A stretch of 62,191 nucleotides of DNA from Nostoc sp. T09 (GTDB lineage: Bacteria; Cyanobacteriota; Cyanobacteriia; Cyanobacteriales; Nostocaceae): contig NZ_MTAV01000033.1 in NCBI RefSeq assembly GCF_002154695.1, positions 1 through 62,191 on the forward strand, written 5' to 3'. Positions 7,428 through 15,509 of this stretch are shown here, one piece after another. Every line of letters starts with the position of its first letter. The first letter of the stretch is position 1. Below the pieces are notes generated by a model, which had not been told where the DNA came from, made no database searches, and worked only from the letters and a program-made list of their open reading frames with translations. The translations under genes and the position numbers were made by a program.

Positions 7428-8591
7428 TTAAGTTGAGTATTTACCGTTAATTTCTACGTAACCTTCTGAAAGATCACAACCCCATACAGTTGCGACAGCC
7501 TCGCCAATATTGAGGCTAACATGAATATTTACTTTATCCTTAGACATAACTTGTCGCAACTGTTCCAAATTTTCCTCATCTAAAATATTAGGATAGACTT
7601 TAACTTTATCAAACCTGATTACAACATCTTCTGGATTGATTGCTAGTTCATTTTCACATTTGCCTATAGCCATAGCTACTCTTCCCCAATTCGGATCTGC
7701 GCCATAGACAGCAGTCTTAACCAAAGGTGAATTTACAATAACTTTAGCAACTCGTTTAGCTTGTGTATAATTCAAAGCCGAATCTACAGTTACTTCAATT
7801 ACTTTAGTAGCACCTTCACCATCTCGTGCAATTTTTAGAACTAATTCATGGGCTATTTCTTGCAATGCGCTAGCAAATTCTTGTTCTGAAACTTCGCCTG
7901 CTAAACCATTAGCCAAAATGATGGCAGTGTCACTTGTAGAAGTATCGGTGTCGATACTTAGGCAATTAAATGTTTTATCTACTGTAGAACGGAAAATTGA
8001 ACGCAGCGCATCAGCAGAAATCGCCGCATCTGTAAAAAAGAAAGCTAGCATTGTCGCCATATTTGGCTCAATCATACCAACACCTTTGGCAATTCCTACT
8101 AGTTTGGCATTTCCAACTTGTCGCGCCGCTAGCTTAGGTACAGTATCGGTTGTCATAATACCGCGTGCTGCCAAATTAAAATCAGCCGCAGTTAATTTCG
8201 TCCCAATTCCTAACAATCCTGTACGGATTTTTTCTATAGGGTAACGTCTACCAATTACGCCTGTGGAAGCTATCACAATATTGTGTGGAGAAATATCCGT
8301 TTCAGTTGCTACAAGTTGAATAACTTCTTTTGCATCAGCAGTACCAATGGCACCATTAGCTACATTTGCATTTTTAGATATAACAACAATTCCCTGCGCT
8401 TGATGATCTTTTAGGTGCTGGCGGCTAATAGTCACACTTGGCCCAGCAAAAAGACTTTGTGTAAATACTCCATCAGCAACACAAGGAACATCCGATTTAA
8501 TCAATACAAAATCGTTAGTAGTGTCCTTGATGCCTAAGTTAGTAATAAACGTACTAAATCCTTGAGGAGTTGAAGATGGAGTTAATGACAT
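7428..8591 (-). CDS. ArgJ-family ornithine/glutamate N-acetyltransferase paralogue
   Basis: The protein is an Ntn-fold ArgJ relative. The self-cleavage and nucleophile site is intact (KGVGMIEPNMATM, Thr180) and so is the oxyanion hole (STGVIG, T110-G111); C-terminal DPNWGRVAMAIG is also typical. At 387 aa it is shorter than usual ArgJ (~405-415) and its N-terminus diverges. Classical ArgJ moves acetyl from N-acetylornithine to glutamate. The position as last gene of an operon with a flavoprotein, ferredoxin, GNAT and methyltransferase rather than with arginine genes suggests a paralogue acting on a different acylated amino acid, as for clavulanate-cluster OAT2; that is inference. Confidence 0.85.
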   Translation of the reverse strand: MSLTPSSTPQGFSTFITNLGIKDTTNDFVLIKSDVPCVADGVFTQSLFAGPSVTISRQHLKDHQAQGIVVISKNANVANGAIGTADAKEVIQLVATETDISPHNIVIASTGVIGRRYPIEKIRTGLLGIGTKLTAADFNLAARGIMTTDTVPKLAARQVGNAKLVGIAKGVGMIEPNMATMLAFFFTDAAISADALRSIFRSTVDKTFNCLSIDTDTSTSDTAIILANGLAGEVSEQEFASALQEIAHELVLKIARDGEGATKVIEVTVDSALNYTQAKRVAKVIVNSPLVKTAVYGADPNWGRVAMAIGKCENELAINPEDVVIRFDKVKVYPNILDEENLEQLRQVMSKDKVNIHVSLNIGEAVATVWGCDLSEGYVEINGKYST

Positions 8592-8731
8592 TTGTTATAT
8601 AAAACTCTTATAATTGCGTGATTTTATACTAAATTTAGTTTAGCGATCGCCTTTTTAAGGCTCTCATTTTTTAGCAAAAATTAATATCTTTGTAAAATAG
8701 GCATTCCCCACCATACTATATTTTGTCTACT

Positions 8732-8959
8732 TTACCGTAACAAAAAAGGAATTTGCACTGTAATGGCATTTGTCGGACATTCCTTTTCACAAGGTAGACA
8801 AAACCAGCATTCGTCATATTTCATATATGCTTTTCCTGTTTCCGGATTTTTCGCTAATACATCGAGCGGACAAACTTCGATGCAAGCTACACATTTTTCT
8901 AAACATTTAGATTCATCCACAATCACAGGAACATCTACTCTTTGATTAATTAAAGCCAT
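8732..8959 (-). CDS. Two-[4Fe-4S] ferredoxin, AprB-like partner of the flavoprotein
   Basis: The 75 residues carry eight cysteines in two cluster motifs: C19-x3-C23-x2-C26-x3-C30-P and C51-x2-C54-x2-C57-x3-C61-P. The first motif with three residues between the first two Cys and the Trp next to C51 (ECWFCLPC) resemble the iron-sulfur subunit of adenylylsulfate reductases, but the C-terminal tail of AprB is missing. It likely carries electrons to or from the AprA-like flavoprotein encoded 1.4 kb upstream in the same operon. A GAGGT Shine-Dalgarno lies before ATG 8959. Confidence 0.85.
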   Translation of the reverse strand: MALINQRVDVPVIVDESKCLEKCVACIEVCPLDVLAKNPETGKAYMKYDECWFCLPCEKECPTNAITVQIPFLLR

Positions 8960-8989
8960 ATCATACCTCTAGGTTTATTAGTTTATGTG

Positions 8990-9772
8990 CTAGTTTGCAA
9001 TCGATGCTTTAAAAAAACGGTAACCCACATCAATTTCTGTTAACTGGCGAATCTCTCCATATTTTTTATCCCATTCACCACTACTCAAATCTGCTGCAAG
9101 AGATTTAACACCAGATTCAATTAAATTAGGATTCCCTAAAGCAAAAGAAGATATTCCCGCACGCACTTCTGGCTGAAGATACAATTCAGGTCGCCTCCAA
9201 GCTGCTGCGGCAAATAAATCAGATAAATCGTAGGGTAACATCAAAGGTATTACTTCAATAATCCTTTGAGTATTCTTCTCAATCAAATTTGTAATTTCAT
9301 TAACTGGAAGAAATTTTAGTGCATCTTCCCACAACCAAGGGAAATAATCATACAGCCAGATTTTCTGAGCAAATCTAATATCAAAACTTAACAATATAAT
9401 TGCCCCACCTTTAATAATCCGATGCATTTCCTGAAAAGATTTCTCTAAATCGGAAAAATGATGAATTGTTAAAATACTAATTACCCCATCAACAGATTTA
9501 TCAGGTAAAGGTAAAGCTTCTGCATATCCAGTCAACCATTTAATTTGGGGATGTTCTGATGCTTGTTTACGCATTACTGATGATGGTTCTATAGCGTAAA
9601 CAGAAAATCCTTGATGAGCCAGCGCTTGAGAATAACCACCAGTACCCGCCCCAATATCAGCAATAATGCTACCTTGCGGTAAATTGAGTAAGTCGATTAT
9701 CTTCTGGACAATTCGCGGATCAGGGACGCGAGTTTTTGTATATTGTTTCCCAATGGAATCATAAAGAGGCAT
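8990..9772 (-). CDS. Class I SAM-dependent methyltransferase
   Basis: A 260-residue UbiE/Methyltransf_11-type enzyme. Motif I is IIADIGAGTGGYSQAL, followed by acidic post-motif YAIEPSSVMR; motif II/III are VDGVISILTIHHF and IIKGGAIILLSFD. The opening YDSIGKQYTKTRVPDPRIV is typical of a family of cyanobacterial and Bacillus methyltransferases of unknown substrate. It lies 30 bp upstream of the ferredoxin gene in the same operon, so the methylated compound may be part of the same pathway. Confidence 0.85.
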   Translation of the reverse strand: MPLYDSIGKQYTKTRVPDPRIVQKIIDLLNLPQGSIIADIGAGTGGYSQALAHQGFSVYAIEPSSVMRKQASEHPQIKWLTGYAEALPLPDKSVDGVISILTIHHFSDLEKSFQEMHRIIKGGAIILLSFDIRFAQKIWLYDYFPWLWEDALKFLPVNEITNLIEKNTQRIIEVIPLMLPYDLSDLFAAAAWRRPELYLQPEVRAGISSFALGNPNLIESGVKSLAADLSSGEWDKKYGEIRQLTEIDVGYRFFKASIAN

Positions 9773-9839
9773 TTGTAAAACACCGAAATTTTAATTAATA
9801 AATGGCTTACAAGTAATTTTCTGTAGGTGGGCATTAAAC

Positions 9840-10292
9840 CTACTCCGAAGCAATTTTTTTATAAAACGTCATTTGCTGTTTTGTATTGGTGTAACCTATT
9901 TTTTTATAAAAAATGTGAGCCTCTGTGCGTTTAATATTAGAACGTACAATAATGCCCTCACATCCAACTAAAGCAGCCCATTCCTCAATATACTGCATTA
10001 ATGTACGTCCAAATCCTGCATGACGATAATCTTCATCCACCACTAATCCAAAAAGTAATGCTTGATTTGGAATAATGATTAAATCACAAGTGTGAGCGTG
10101 TGCCCAACCAATAATATAATCATTTGCTAAGGTAGCAACATAAACAACATGACTTTTGTTATCTTGAATTTGCACAAGACGTTGCTCTATCTGTTGCGAC
10201 GTAGCAGAATATCCAAGCTGATCGCAAAGCACTGCAATTCGCGCTGCATCTTTACCCTCAGCCAATCTAATCTTAATTTTCTCATTGTTCAT
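9840..10292 (-). CDS. GNAT-family N-acetyltransferase
   Basis: The 150-residue protein shows the GNAT fold: IRLAEGKDAARIAVLCDQLG at the start, the beta4 strand LFGLVVDEDYRHAGFGRTLM with the pyrophosphate loop R-x-x-G-F-G, and the late FYKKIGY motif. The ATG at 10292 (MNNEKIKIR) fits the family better than the TTG at 10301. It is inside the flavoprotein-ferredoxin-ArgJ operon. A GNAT and an acetyl-transferring ArgJ relative in one operon suggest protection of an amine by acetylation and later removal; this is inference. Confidence 0.85.
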   Translation of the reverse strand: MNNEKIKIRLAEGKDAARIAVLCDQLGYSATSQQIEQRLVQIQDNKSHVVYVATLANDYIIGWAHAHTCDLIIIPNQALLFGLVVDEDYRHAGFGRTLMQYIEEWAALVGCEGIIVRSNIKRTEAHIFYKKIGYTNTKQQMTFYKKIASE

Positions 10293-10310
10293 TAGCAACA
10301 AATTTCTTAT

Positions 10311-10354
10311 TTCTCAGTGCCCCTCTGCGTGAACCTCTGCGCCCCTTTGCGTTT
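10311..10354 (-). repeat. GCAGAGG/CGCAAAG-type simple repeat in operon spacer
   Basis: Read on the minus strand this is a string of CGCAAAGGGGCGCAGAGG-like units, a low-complexity repeat found widely between genes in filamentous cyanobacteria. A relative occurs at about 24174-24216 (CGCAAAGACACAAAGGACAC) and a degenerate one near 49915-49960. It sits between the flavoprotein and GNAT genes, in the 113-bp gap of the operon. Confidence 0.5.
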
Positions 10355-10405
10355 AAAAATGAAATCAAATATTAAAATTTTAGCCTTAATTTACTGACTA
10401 TGAGT

Positions 10406-12115
10406 TTATTTCACCGCCACATCATAAACCTCTCTTCCTAAATCCACATCCACAATATAAGGTTCAACATCACGCTTAAATAACACCATTTCTTCTGCTT
10501 CATTCTTTCTCAAATTCACATGACAAAACCATTCTTGGTTATTCTTCTCTGGAAAATCTAAATGATAGTGATAAAGTCCCCACCGGCTTTCTCGGCGATA
10601 TATTGATGCTCGTGCAGCCATCTCTGCACAATCTCTAATAAAATGCACCTCCATACAGCGCATGAGTTCGTGAGGATCGTGCGCTCCCATGTGGGCCAAC
10701 GTATCATGATAACGAACAAAATTATTCAGTCCAATCTCCATTTTGTAATTTGATTTTGGCGGTTGTAAGTAGTCATTCACTAGTCGCCGCAACTTATATT
10801 CAACTTGAGTATGGGGAATTCCACTCGGCTGATTTAAAGGTGCATAAATCCTTGCTTTTTCTGCTGCCAAAAACTCAGGATCGGGTTCCAAATGATCCAA
10901 ATCTTGGATGTATTCAATCGCATGAGTTCCTGCCAAACGACCAAATACAAACGCTCCAATCATATAATTGTGGGGAACACTTGCCATATCTCCGGCTGCA
11001 TACAATCCTGGTACTGTGGTTTCTGCCTTTTCATTTACCCAAACACCAGAAGCACTATGTCCACTACACAAGCCAATTTCGGAGATATTCATCTCAATAC
11101 CATGAGTGCGGTAGTCTTCGCCTCTACCTTCGTGAAAGCGTCCCCGGCTCGGTCGTTCATTTGCCCATAAAATAGACTCAATTTCGGAAATAGTATCTTC
11201 ATCCAAATGAGTCATTTTCAACTGAATTGGCCCTTTACCAGAGTTCAATTCTTTCCAAATCTCTAGCATCATTTGACCACTCCAGTAATCACAATTAATG
11301 AAGCGGTGTCCTTCTGCGTTGGCGGTATATGCGCCAAAAGGCCCAGCAACATAAGCACAAGCCGGGCCGTTGTAGTCTTTAATCAAGGGGTTGATTTGGA
11401 AGCATTCAATGTTACTCAATTCTGCTCCCGCGTGGTAAGCCATTGAGTAACCATCGCCAGCATTAGTGGGGTTTTCATAAGTGCCGTAGAGGTAGCCTGA
11501 TGCAGGTAATCCTAATCGCCCACAGGCCCCTGTGCAAAGAATTACGGCTTTGGCTTGGATAACAACAAAATCGCCACCGCGCACATCAAAACCAACTGCA
11601 CCGATCGCTCTTCCTTCTTTTACCAAAACCCTTGTCGCCATGACGCGGTTGGTAACATTGACTTTATGGCGCTTTACCTGTCGGGTAAGAATCGTTTTTA
11701 GATCTTTACCTTCTGGCATTGGCAATACATATTTGCCTACCCGATGCACTTGCTTGAGATCGTAATTTCCTTGGGGGTCTTTTTGGAACTTAACACCCCA
11801 ACTTTCTAGTTCTTGAATGGTTTCATAGCCTAGCTTTGCGGTTTGGTAGACAGCTTTTTGATGAACGATACCATCATTAGCAATCGTGACTTCGCGTACA
11901 TACTGTTCTGGCGTAGAGTGTCCGGGAATGACTGCTGTATTCACGCCATCCATTCCCATTGCGATCGCACCACTCCGACGAATATTAGCCTTCTCCAAAA
12001 TCAGCACTTCTGCCTCTGGATTAGCCTGTTTCGCCTTAATTCCCGCCATCGTCCCCGCCGTACCGCCGCCAATCACTAGTACATCGGTTTTTATCCATTG
12101 GGTACTTGTTTCCAT
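10406..12115 (-). CDS. AprA/fumarate-reductase-type FAD-dependent oxidoreductase
   Basis: About 569 residues of the fumarate reductase/succinate dehydrogenase/AprA flavoprotein superfamily. The dinucleotide site is TDVLVIGGGTAGTMAG (residues 10-25); the FAD-contacting RRSGAIAMGMDGVN is closer to adenylylsulfate reductase alpha (RSGAVAQGL) than to SdhA. The C-terminal FAD region is VPGLYAAGDMASVPHNYMIG. ATG 12115 is chosen because AGGTG lies 7-8 bp upstream; a longer in-frame version from 12151 has no such site. A binding-protein gene precedes it and an AprB-like ferredoxin follows, so this is probably a two-component flavin/Fe-S redox enzyme on an imported substrate. Function as true APS reductase is unlikely because the genomic context lacks Sat/Qmo genes. 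Confidence 0.85.
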   Translation of the reverse strand: METSTQWIKTDVLVIGGGTAGTMAGIKAKQANPEAEVLILEKANIRRSGAIAMGMDGVNTAVIPGHSTPEQYVREVTIANDGIVHQKAVYQTAKLGYETIQELESWGVKFQKDPQGNYDLKQVHRVGKYVLPMPEGKDLKTILTRQVKRHKVNVTNRVMATRVLVKEGRAIGAVGFDVRGGDFVVIQAKAVILCTGACGRLGLPASGYLYGTYENPTNAGDGYSMAYHAGAELSNIECFQINPLIKDYNGPACAYVAGPFGAYTANAEGHRFINCDYWSGQMMLEIWKELNSGKGPIQLKMTHLDEDTISEIESILWANERPSRGRFHEGRGEDYRTHGIEMNISEIGLCSGHSASGVWVNEKAETTVPGLYAAGDMASVPHNYMIGAFVFGRLAGTHAIEYIQDLDHLEPDPEFLAAEKARIYAPLNQPSGIPHTQVEYKLRRLVNDYLQPPKSNYKMEIGLNNFVRYHDTLAHMGAHDPHELMRCMEVHFIRDCAEMAARASIYRRESRWGLYHYHLDFPEKNNQEWFCHVNLRKNEAEEMVLFKRDVEPYIVDVDLGREVYDVAVK

Positions 12116-12195
12116 ATAATCACCTGAGTTAAATATCGGAAAAGGGGGCAAGGGGGAAAGGGTAAAGGAGAATGCCAGATGACAAATGACAAAAA

Positions 12196-13284
12196 CTACT
12201 TATTTCCTTGCCAAATTATGTCCTTCACATTAATTTGTTTTGGTATAAGTTTGATTTTGTAGAAAGCATCAGCAACCTCTTGCTGTTTCGCAATCACTTC
12301 ATCGGTAATTGGAAGCACGCCATAATCACGCCGCTTTTCTGCTAACTCTAAAACAGCAGCATCAATACCCAATGCAGGCGAGAGGAATTTAGCAACTTCG
12401 GTGGGATTACTCTTAGCCCAGTCACTAGTCTTTTTCACTTCATCTAGAACTATTTTCAAAGTGTCAGGATGTGCTTCGACAAAAGACTTGGCAGCAAGAT
12501 AATAACCACGATTCGGTGCTAATCCTGTTGCATCAGTTAAAGTGCGTGCGCCTGTTGCTTTCTCTGCTACGGCTAAATATGGGTCCCAAATTGCCCAAGC
12601 ATCAACGTTTTTACCTTCAAAAGCAGCACGCGCATCGGAAGGCTGGAGAGTAACTGCTTGGATGTCAGTATATTGTAGTCCGGCTTTTTCCAGTGCTTTT
12701 ACTATTAGGTAATTAGTGTTTGAACCTTTAGCAAAGGCAACTTTTTTACCTTTGAGATCCGCCACTGTTTTAATCGGTGAATCTTTAGGAACAAGGATAG
12801 CTTCAGCCTTTGGACTCCAGGGATCGTAAGCCACATAAACTAAAGGCGTACCTGCGGCTTGAGCAAATATTGGCGGTGATTCTCCTGTGTAGCCAAAGTC
12901 TATACTGCCAGAGTTGATGGCTTCTAACATTGGCGGCCCTGATGGAAATTCACTCCAAGTTACAGAAGCACCAGAAGCTGCCAAAGCTTTTTCTAACTCC
13001 CCTTTTGTTTTCAATGCACTTAAAATAGTTCCCGCTTTCTGGAAGCCAATCCTAACAGTATTACTACTAGTTGCTGAACTCTGATTAGGTGTTGTTGTTG
13101 CCTGTTCTGTAGGTGTTGTTGTTGCTTGCTGGTTTGCGTTTGAAGAACAAGCTGAAACAAATAAAACTAAGCCAAGCCCAACTGCAAACAGTAAAGAAAA
13201 AATCCGTATTCTTCTCTGTTTAAAGTTTTGGAGAAAGCCGATAGAAATGTTTAATATTCGAGATTGTAAGAGCTTGGACAACAT
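12196..13284 (-). CDS. SsuA/TauA-type ABC substrate-binding lipoprotein (copy 1)
   Basis: A NMT1/SsuA-like periplasmic binding protein. The N-terminal IRIFSLLFAVGLGLVLF ends in the lipobox VSAC, so it is anchored by a lipid; a Thr/Gln/Pro linker follows. The ligand-binding core carries RIGFQKAGTIL, GSIDFGYTGESPPIFAQAAG, VKDSP-like LVPKDSPIKTVADLKGKK and WAIWDPYLAVAEK, all SsuA hallmarks. The ATG at 13284 is preferred over the GTG at 13311. It begins the operon that continues into the AprA-like flavoprotein, so the ligand is probably that enzyme's substrate or a precursor. No permease gene is adjacent. Aliphatic sulfonate, taurine, or another small anion are candidates. Confidence 0.85.
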   Translation of the reverse strand: MLSKLLQSRILNISIGFLQNFKQRRIRIFSLLFAVGLGLVLFVSACSSNANQQATTTPTEQATTTPNQSSATSSNTVRIGFQKAGTILSALKTKGELEKALAASGASVTWSEFPSGPPMLEAINSGSIDFGYTGESPPIFAQAAGTPLVYVAYDPWSPKAEAILVPKDSPIKTVADLKGKKVAFAKGSNTNYLIVKALEKAGLQYTDIQAVTLQPSDARAAFEGKNVDAWAIWDPYLAVAEKATGARTLTDATGLAPNRGYYLAAKSFVEAHPDTLKIVLDEVKKTSDWAKSNPTEVAKFLSPALGIDAAVLELAEKRRDYGVLPITDEVIAKQQEVADAFYKIKLIPKQINVKDIIWQGNK

Positions 13285-13547
13285 AAATACTCTGCTTCTA
13301 ATGGTAAACACCTATGCAACACAAATAAACTACAGTAAATGGATTGTATAACCGTAGTTAAAAGAGATAAAAATATCACCAACTAAAAGATTATCTCTCA
13401 GACATAGCCTAGAAACTGGGGCGAATACTGCTTTTGAAAGCAAGCAATGGAATTATTTCAGCATAATACTACGGTATATGTATCAAATTACAGGCAATTA
13501 TAGTAAAATTTATTAAGGGTTTGATTATACCCGATGAAAAGCTGGCA

Positions 13548-14237
13548 ATGAAAAATAATATTTTGCAACAACAAATTGCCTACTATCGTGCTAGAGCTAA
13601 CGAATACGATCAGTGGTTCTATCGTCTTGGTCGTTACGATCGCGGTGAGAAATTAAACCAGCTTTGGTTTAAAGAAGTTGATGCTGTCAAACAAGCTTTA
13701 CACCAAATTCGACAAGCTGAGGAAATTTTAGAATTAGCCAGCGGAACGGGAATTTGGACACAGGAGCTTTTAAAAATTGGCAAGAAAATTACTGCAATAG
13801 ACTCTTCCGAAGAAGTACTTAAAATTAATTGCAGTAAGTTAAATTCACCGAATGTAGACTATCACCAAATAGATTTATTTGCCTGGGAACCCGATGCTGA
13901 ATATGATTTAGTATTTTTCTCCTTCTGGTTATCTCATGTACCGCCAGAATTACTTGAAGCATTTTTGCTAAAAGTTTATAAATCTGTGCGCGTTGGTGGA
14001 CAAGTATTTATTGTTGACTCGCGCTTTGAACCGACATCTACAGCTAATAACCATATTCTTAATGATGACGGCAGTATATACAAAAGTCGTAAATTAAATG
14101 ATGGGCAAGAATTTCAAATTATCAAAGTTTTTTATCAGCCAGATGAACTGCAAATGCATCTAACAGAAGTTGGTTTTAAAGCTGATGTAAAATTGACAGA
14201 GCATTATTTTATCTATGCAAATGCTACGAAGTTTTAG
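13548..14237 (+). CDS. Class I SAM-dependent methyltransferase
   Basis: A 229-residue methyltransferase. The start QQQIAYYRARANEYDQWFYR is a recognisable N-terminus of a small cyanobacterial methyltransferase family; motif I is ILELASGTGIWTQEL, then AIDSSEEVL, and FDxx-like YDLVFFSFWLSHVP. The ATG at 13548 is chosen over a TTG at 13521. It is divergent from the sulfonate-type operon across a ~260-bp spacer that must hold both promoters; no operator could be defined there. Substrate unknown. Confidence 0.8.
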   Translation: MKNNILQQQIAYYRARANEYDQWFYRLGRYDRGEKLNQLWFKEVDAVKQALHQIRQAEEILELASGTGIWTQELLKIGKKITAIDSSEEVLKINCSKLNSPNVDYHQIDLFAWEPDAEYDLVFFSFWLSHVPPELLEAFLLKVYKSVRVGGQVFIVDSRFEPTSTANNHILNDDGSIYKSRKLNDGQEFQIIKVFYQPDELQMHLTEVGFKADVKLTEHYFIYANATKF

Positions 14238-14280
14238 AGGTTGTTTTAAAAGTATTTGGCTGTGACTTTATACACTTATT

Positions 14281-14394
14281 GATCCCCCCTACCCCCCTTA
14301 AAAAGGGGAGAATTAAAGTCCCCTTTTTCAAGGGTAGCCACTGCATTGGGCGGGTTCCCCGACTTGTAGCAAGTGGCGTGGATTTAGGGGGATC
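14281..14394 (+). repeat. 114-bp composite palindromic repeat with GATCCCCC ends
   Basis: The ends are inverted: GATCCCCCCTACCCCCCTTA on the left and a TTTAGGGGGATC end on the right, a repeat type very common between Nostoc genes. Just inside is a AAAAAGGGG/CCCCTTTTT hairpin. A second palindrome is nested within it: GCCACTGCATTGGGCGGG... to ...GTAGCAAGTGGCG. It lies 43 bp after the methyltransferase stop, in the spacer before the next HAD gene, where it could also act as a transcript-end hairpin. Confidence 0.7.
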
Positions 14395-14497
14395 TAAAAG
14401 TATTTGCTATATTATCGAGGACTTTTCAAACATCCTCTTAGAATTAATTTGTGAGCATAACTAGGTCGGCGTAAAATAACATAACTAGATTAAATGA

Positions 14498-15163
14498 ATG
14501 CTCAAGGCAATCCTTTTTGATTTAGATGGAACTCTACTTGATCGAGAGACTTCACTCAAGCAATTTATTTCTACTCAATACGATCGCTTTGCCTCGGTAC
14601 TACATGGCATTCCAAAAGACGATTATATTTCTAGATTTATTGCGTTAGATAGTCGGGGTTACGTTTGGAAAGATACAGTTTATCAAAGCTTGATATCTGA
14701 GTTTTTTATTCAAAAGCTAAGTTGGCAAGACTTACTCAGAGATTACGAAAATCAATTTATTTTTTCCTGTGTTCCTTTTCCTCACTTGCAAAGTACGCTG
14801 GAAGCGTTGAAGACAGAAGGATACTTGTTAGGAATAATTACCAATGGTCTAGAAAAATTTCAGAAACGCACAATTCAAGAATTAGGAATTGAAAATTATT
14901 TTGATGTCATTGTTATTTCTGAAAGTGAAGGAGTAAGAAAACCAGAAGCAGAAATTTTCTCTAGAGCATTACGGAAATTAGGAGTACAAGCACAGCAAAG
15001 TGTATTTGTTGGAGATCATCCCACAGTTGATGTGTTGGGAGCCAAGAATATTGGAATGAAAGCAGTATGGAAACGCGATAATTACTGGGGCGAACCAGTA
15101 GAATGTGATGCAATTATTGAGGATCTAAGTATGCTTCCTGCACTCATCCAAAGCTTTGAGTAA
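14498..15163 (+). CDS. HAD-superfamily hydrolase (subfamily IA)
   Basis: Motif I ILFDLDGTLLDRE carries the nucleophile Asp near residue 8; motif II is LGIITNGLEKFQKR; motif III Lys is in GVRKPEAEIF; motif IV is VFVGDHPTVDVLGA. The cap is helical and the size (221 aa) matches phosphatases of the YjjG/YfnB or haloacid-dehalogenase group. Compared with the other HAD gene at 2320, it has the GVRKPEA motif typical of nucleotidase-like members. Substrate not predictable. Confidence 0.85.
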   Translation: MLKAILFDLDGTLLDRETSLKQFISTQYDRFASVLHGIPKDDYISRFIALDSRGYVWKDTVYQSLISEFFIQKLSWQDLLRDYENQFIFSCVPFPHLQSTLEALKTEGYLLGIITNGLEKFQKRTIQELGIENYFDVIVISESEGVRKPEAEIFSRALRKLGVQAQQSVFVGDHPTVDVLGAKNIGMKAVWKRDNYWGEPVECDAIIEDLSMLPALIQSFE

Positions 15164-15195
15164 GCAAGATGAGCAACGAAAAAATCAGATTTTTC

Positions 15196-15222
15196 AACCT
15201 CTCCCTACTTTGGGGAGAGGTT
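15196..15222 (+). terminator. Strong hairpin between convergent genes
   Basis: AACCTCTCCC pairs with GGGGAGAGGTT around a loop of a few bases, 33 bp after the HAD stop and 12 bp from the end of the next minus-strand frame. On the minus strand it is followed by a short T-run (GGTTGAAAAATC reads as A-run on that side), so it may end transcripts from either side. This common CCTCTCCC hairpin is also a repeat type in cyanobacteria. Confidence 0.5.
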
Positions 15223-15233
15223 TAGAAAAAGGT

Positions 15234-15437
15234 CTACTTTTGAGCCGCAGCCACAGGGTTGGGTTCACCTAGAACTTTGGCAAATCGTTCAAAATAGAAG
15301 CTAGTAGGATTTTCTCCGGCTTGAATGGATTCGCGATCGCGCAGCTTTTTTATTTCTACATGGTAGCTATAGTTGGGTAATGTGGCAGTAGAATGGGGTT
15401 TGTGCTTTGGAGTTGTTCCTGTTAATCCTGGCTGCAA
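15234..15437 (-). CDS. Unrecognised small protein or gene remnant
   Basis: The frame gives 67 residues from a TTG at 15437, but is open further upstream to about 15505 with no ATG. It ends in SFYFERFAKVLGEPNPVAAA and contains a basic charged stretch (YHVEIKKLRDRESIQAGENP). I do not recognise the family. The lack of a good start and its position immediately after the SDR gene suggest the C-terminal remnant of a longer gene, perhaps lost when the SDR region arrived; a genuine short gene is possible. Confidence 0.35.
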   Translation of the reverse strand: MQPGLTGTTPKHKPHSTATLPNYSYHVEIKKLRDRESIQAGENPTSFYFERFAKVLGEPNPVAAAQK

Positions 15438-15509
15438 TTTTGCACTTTGGTAAAAGTTTGAGATAAGTTCAAATTTGCCTTTTCCCGTTCTCCCGTATTT
15501 CTAGAGAAT

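Noticed and set aside
10406-12115. Genuine adenylylsulfate reductase alpha subunit (AprA)
   Set aside because: The sequence shares the FAD region, but the ferredoxin lacks the AprB tail and no Sat or Qmo genes are present; cyanobacteria normally use PAPS reductase.
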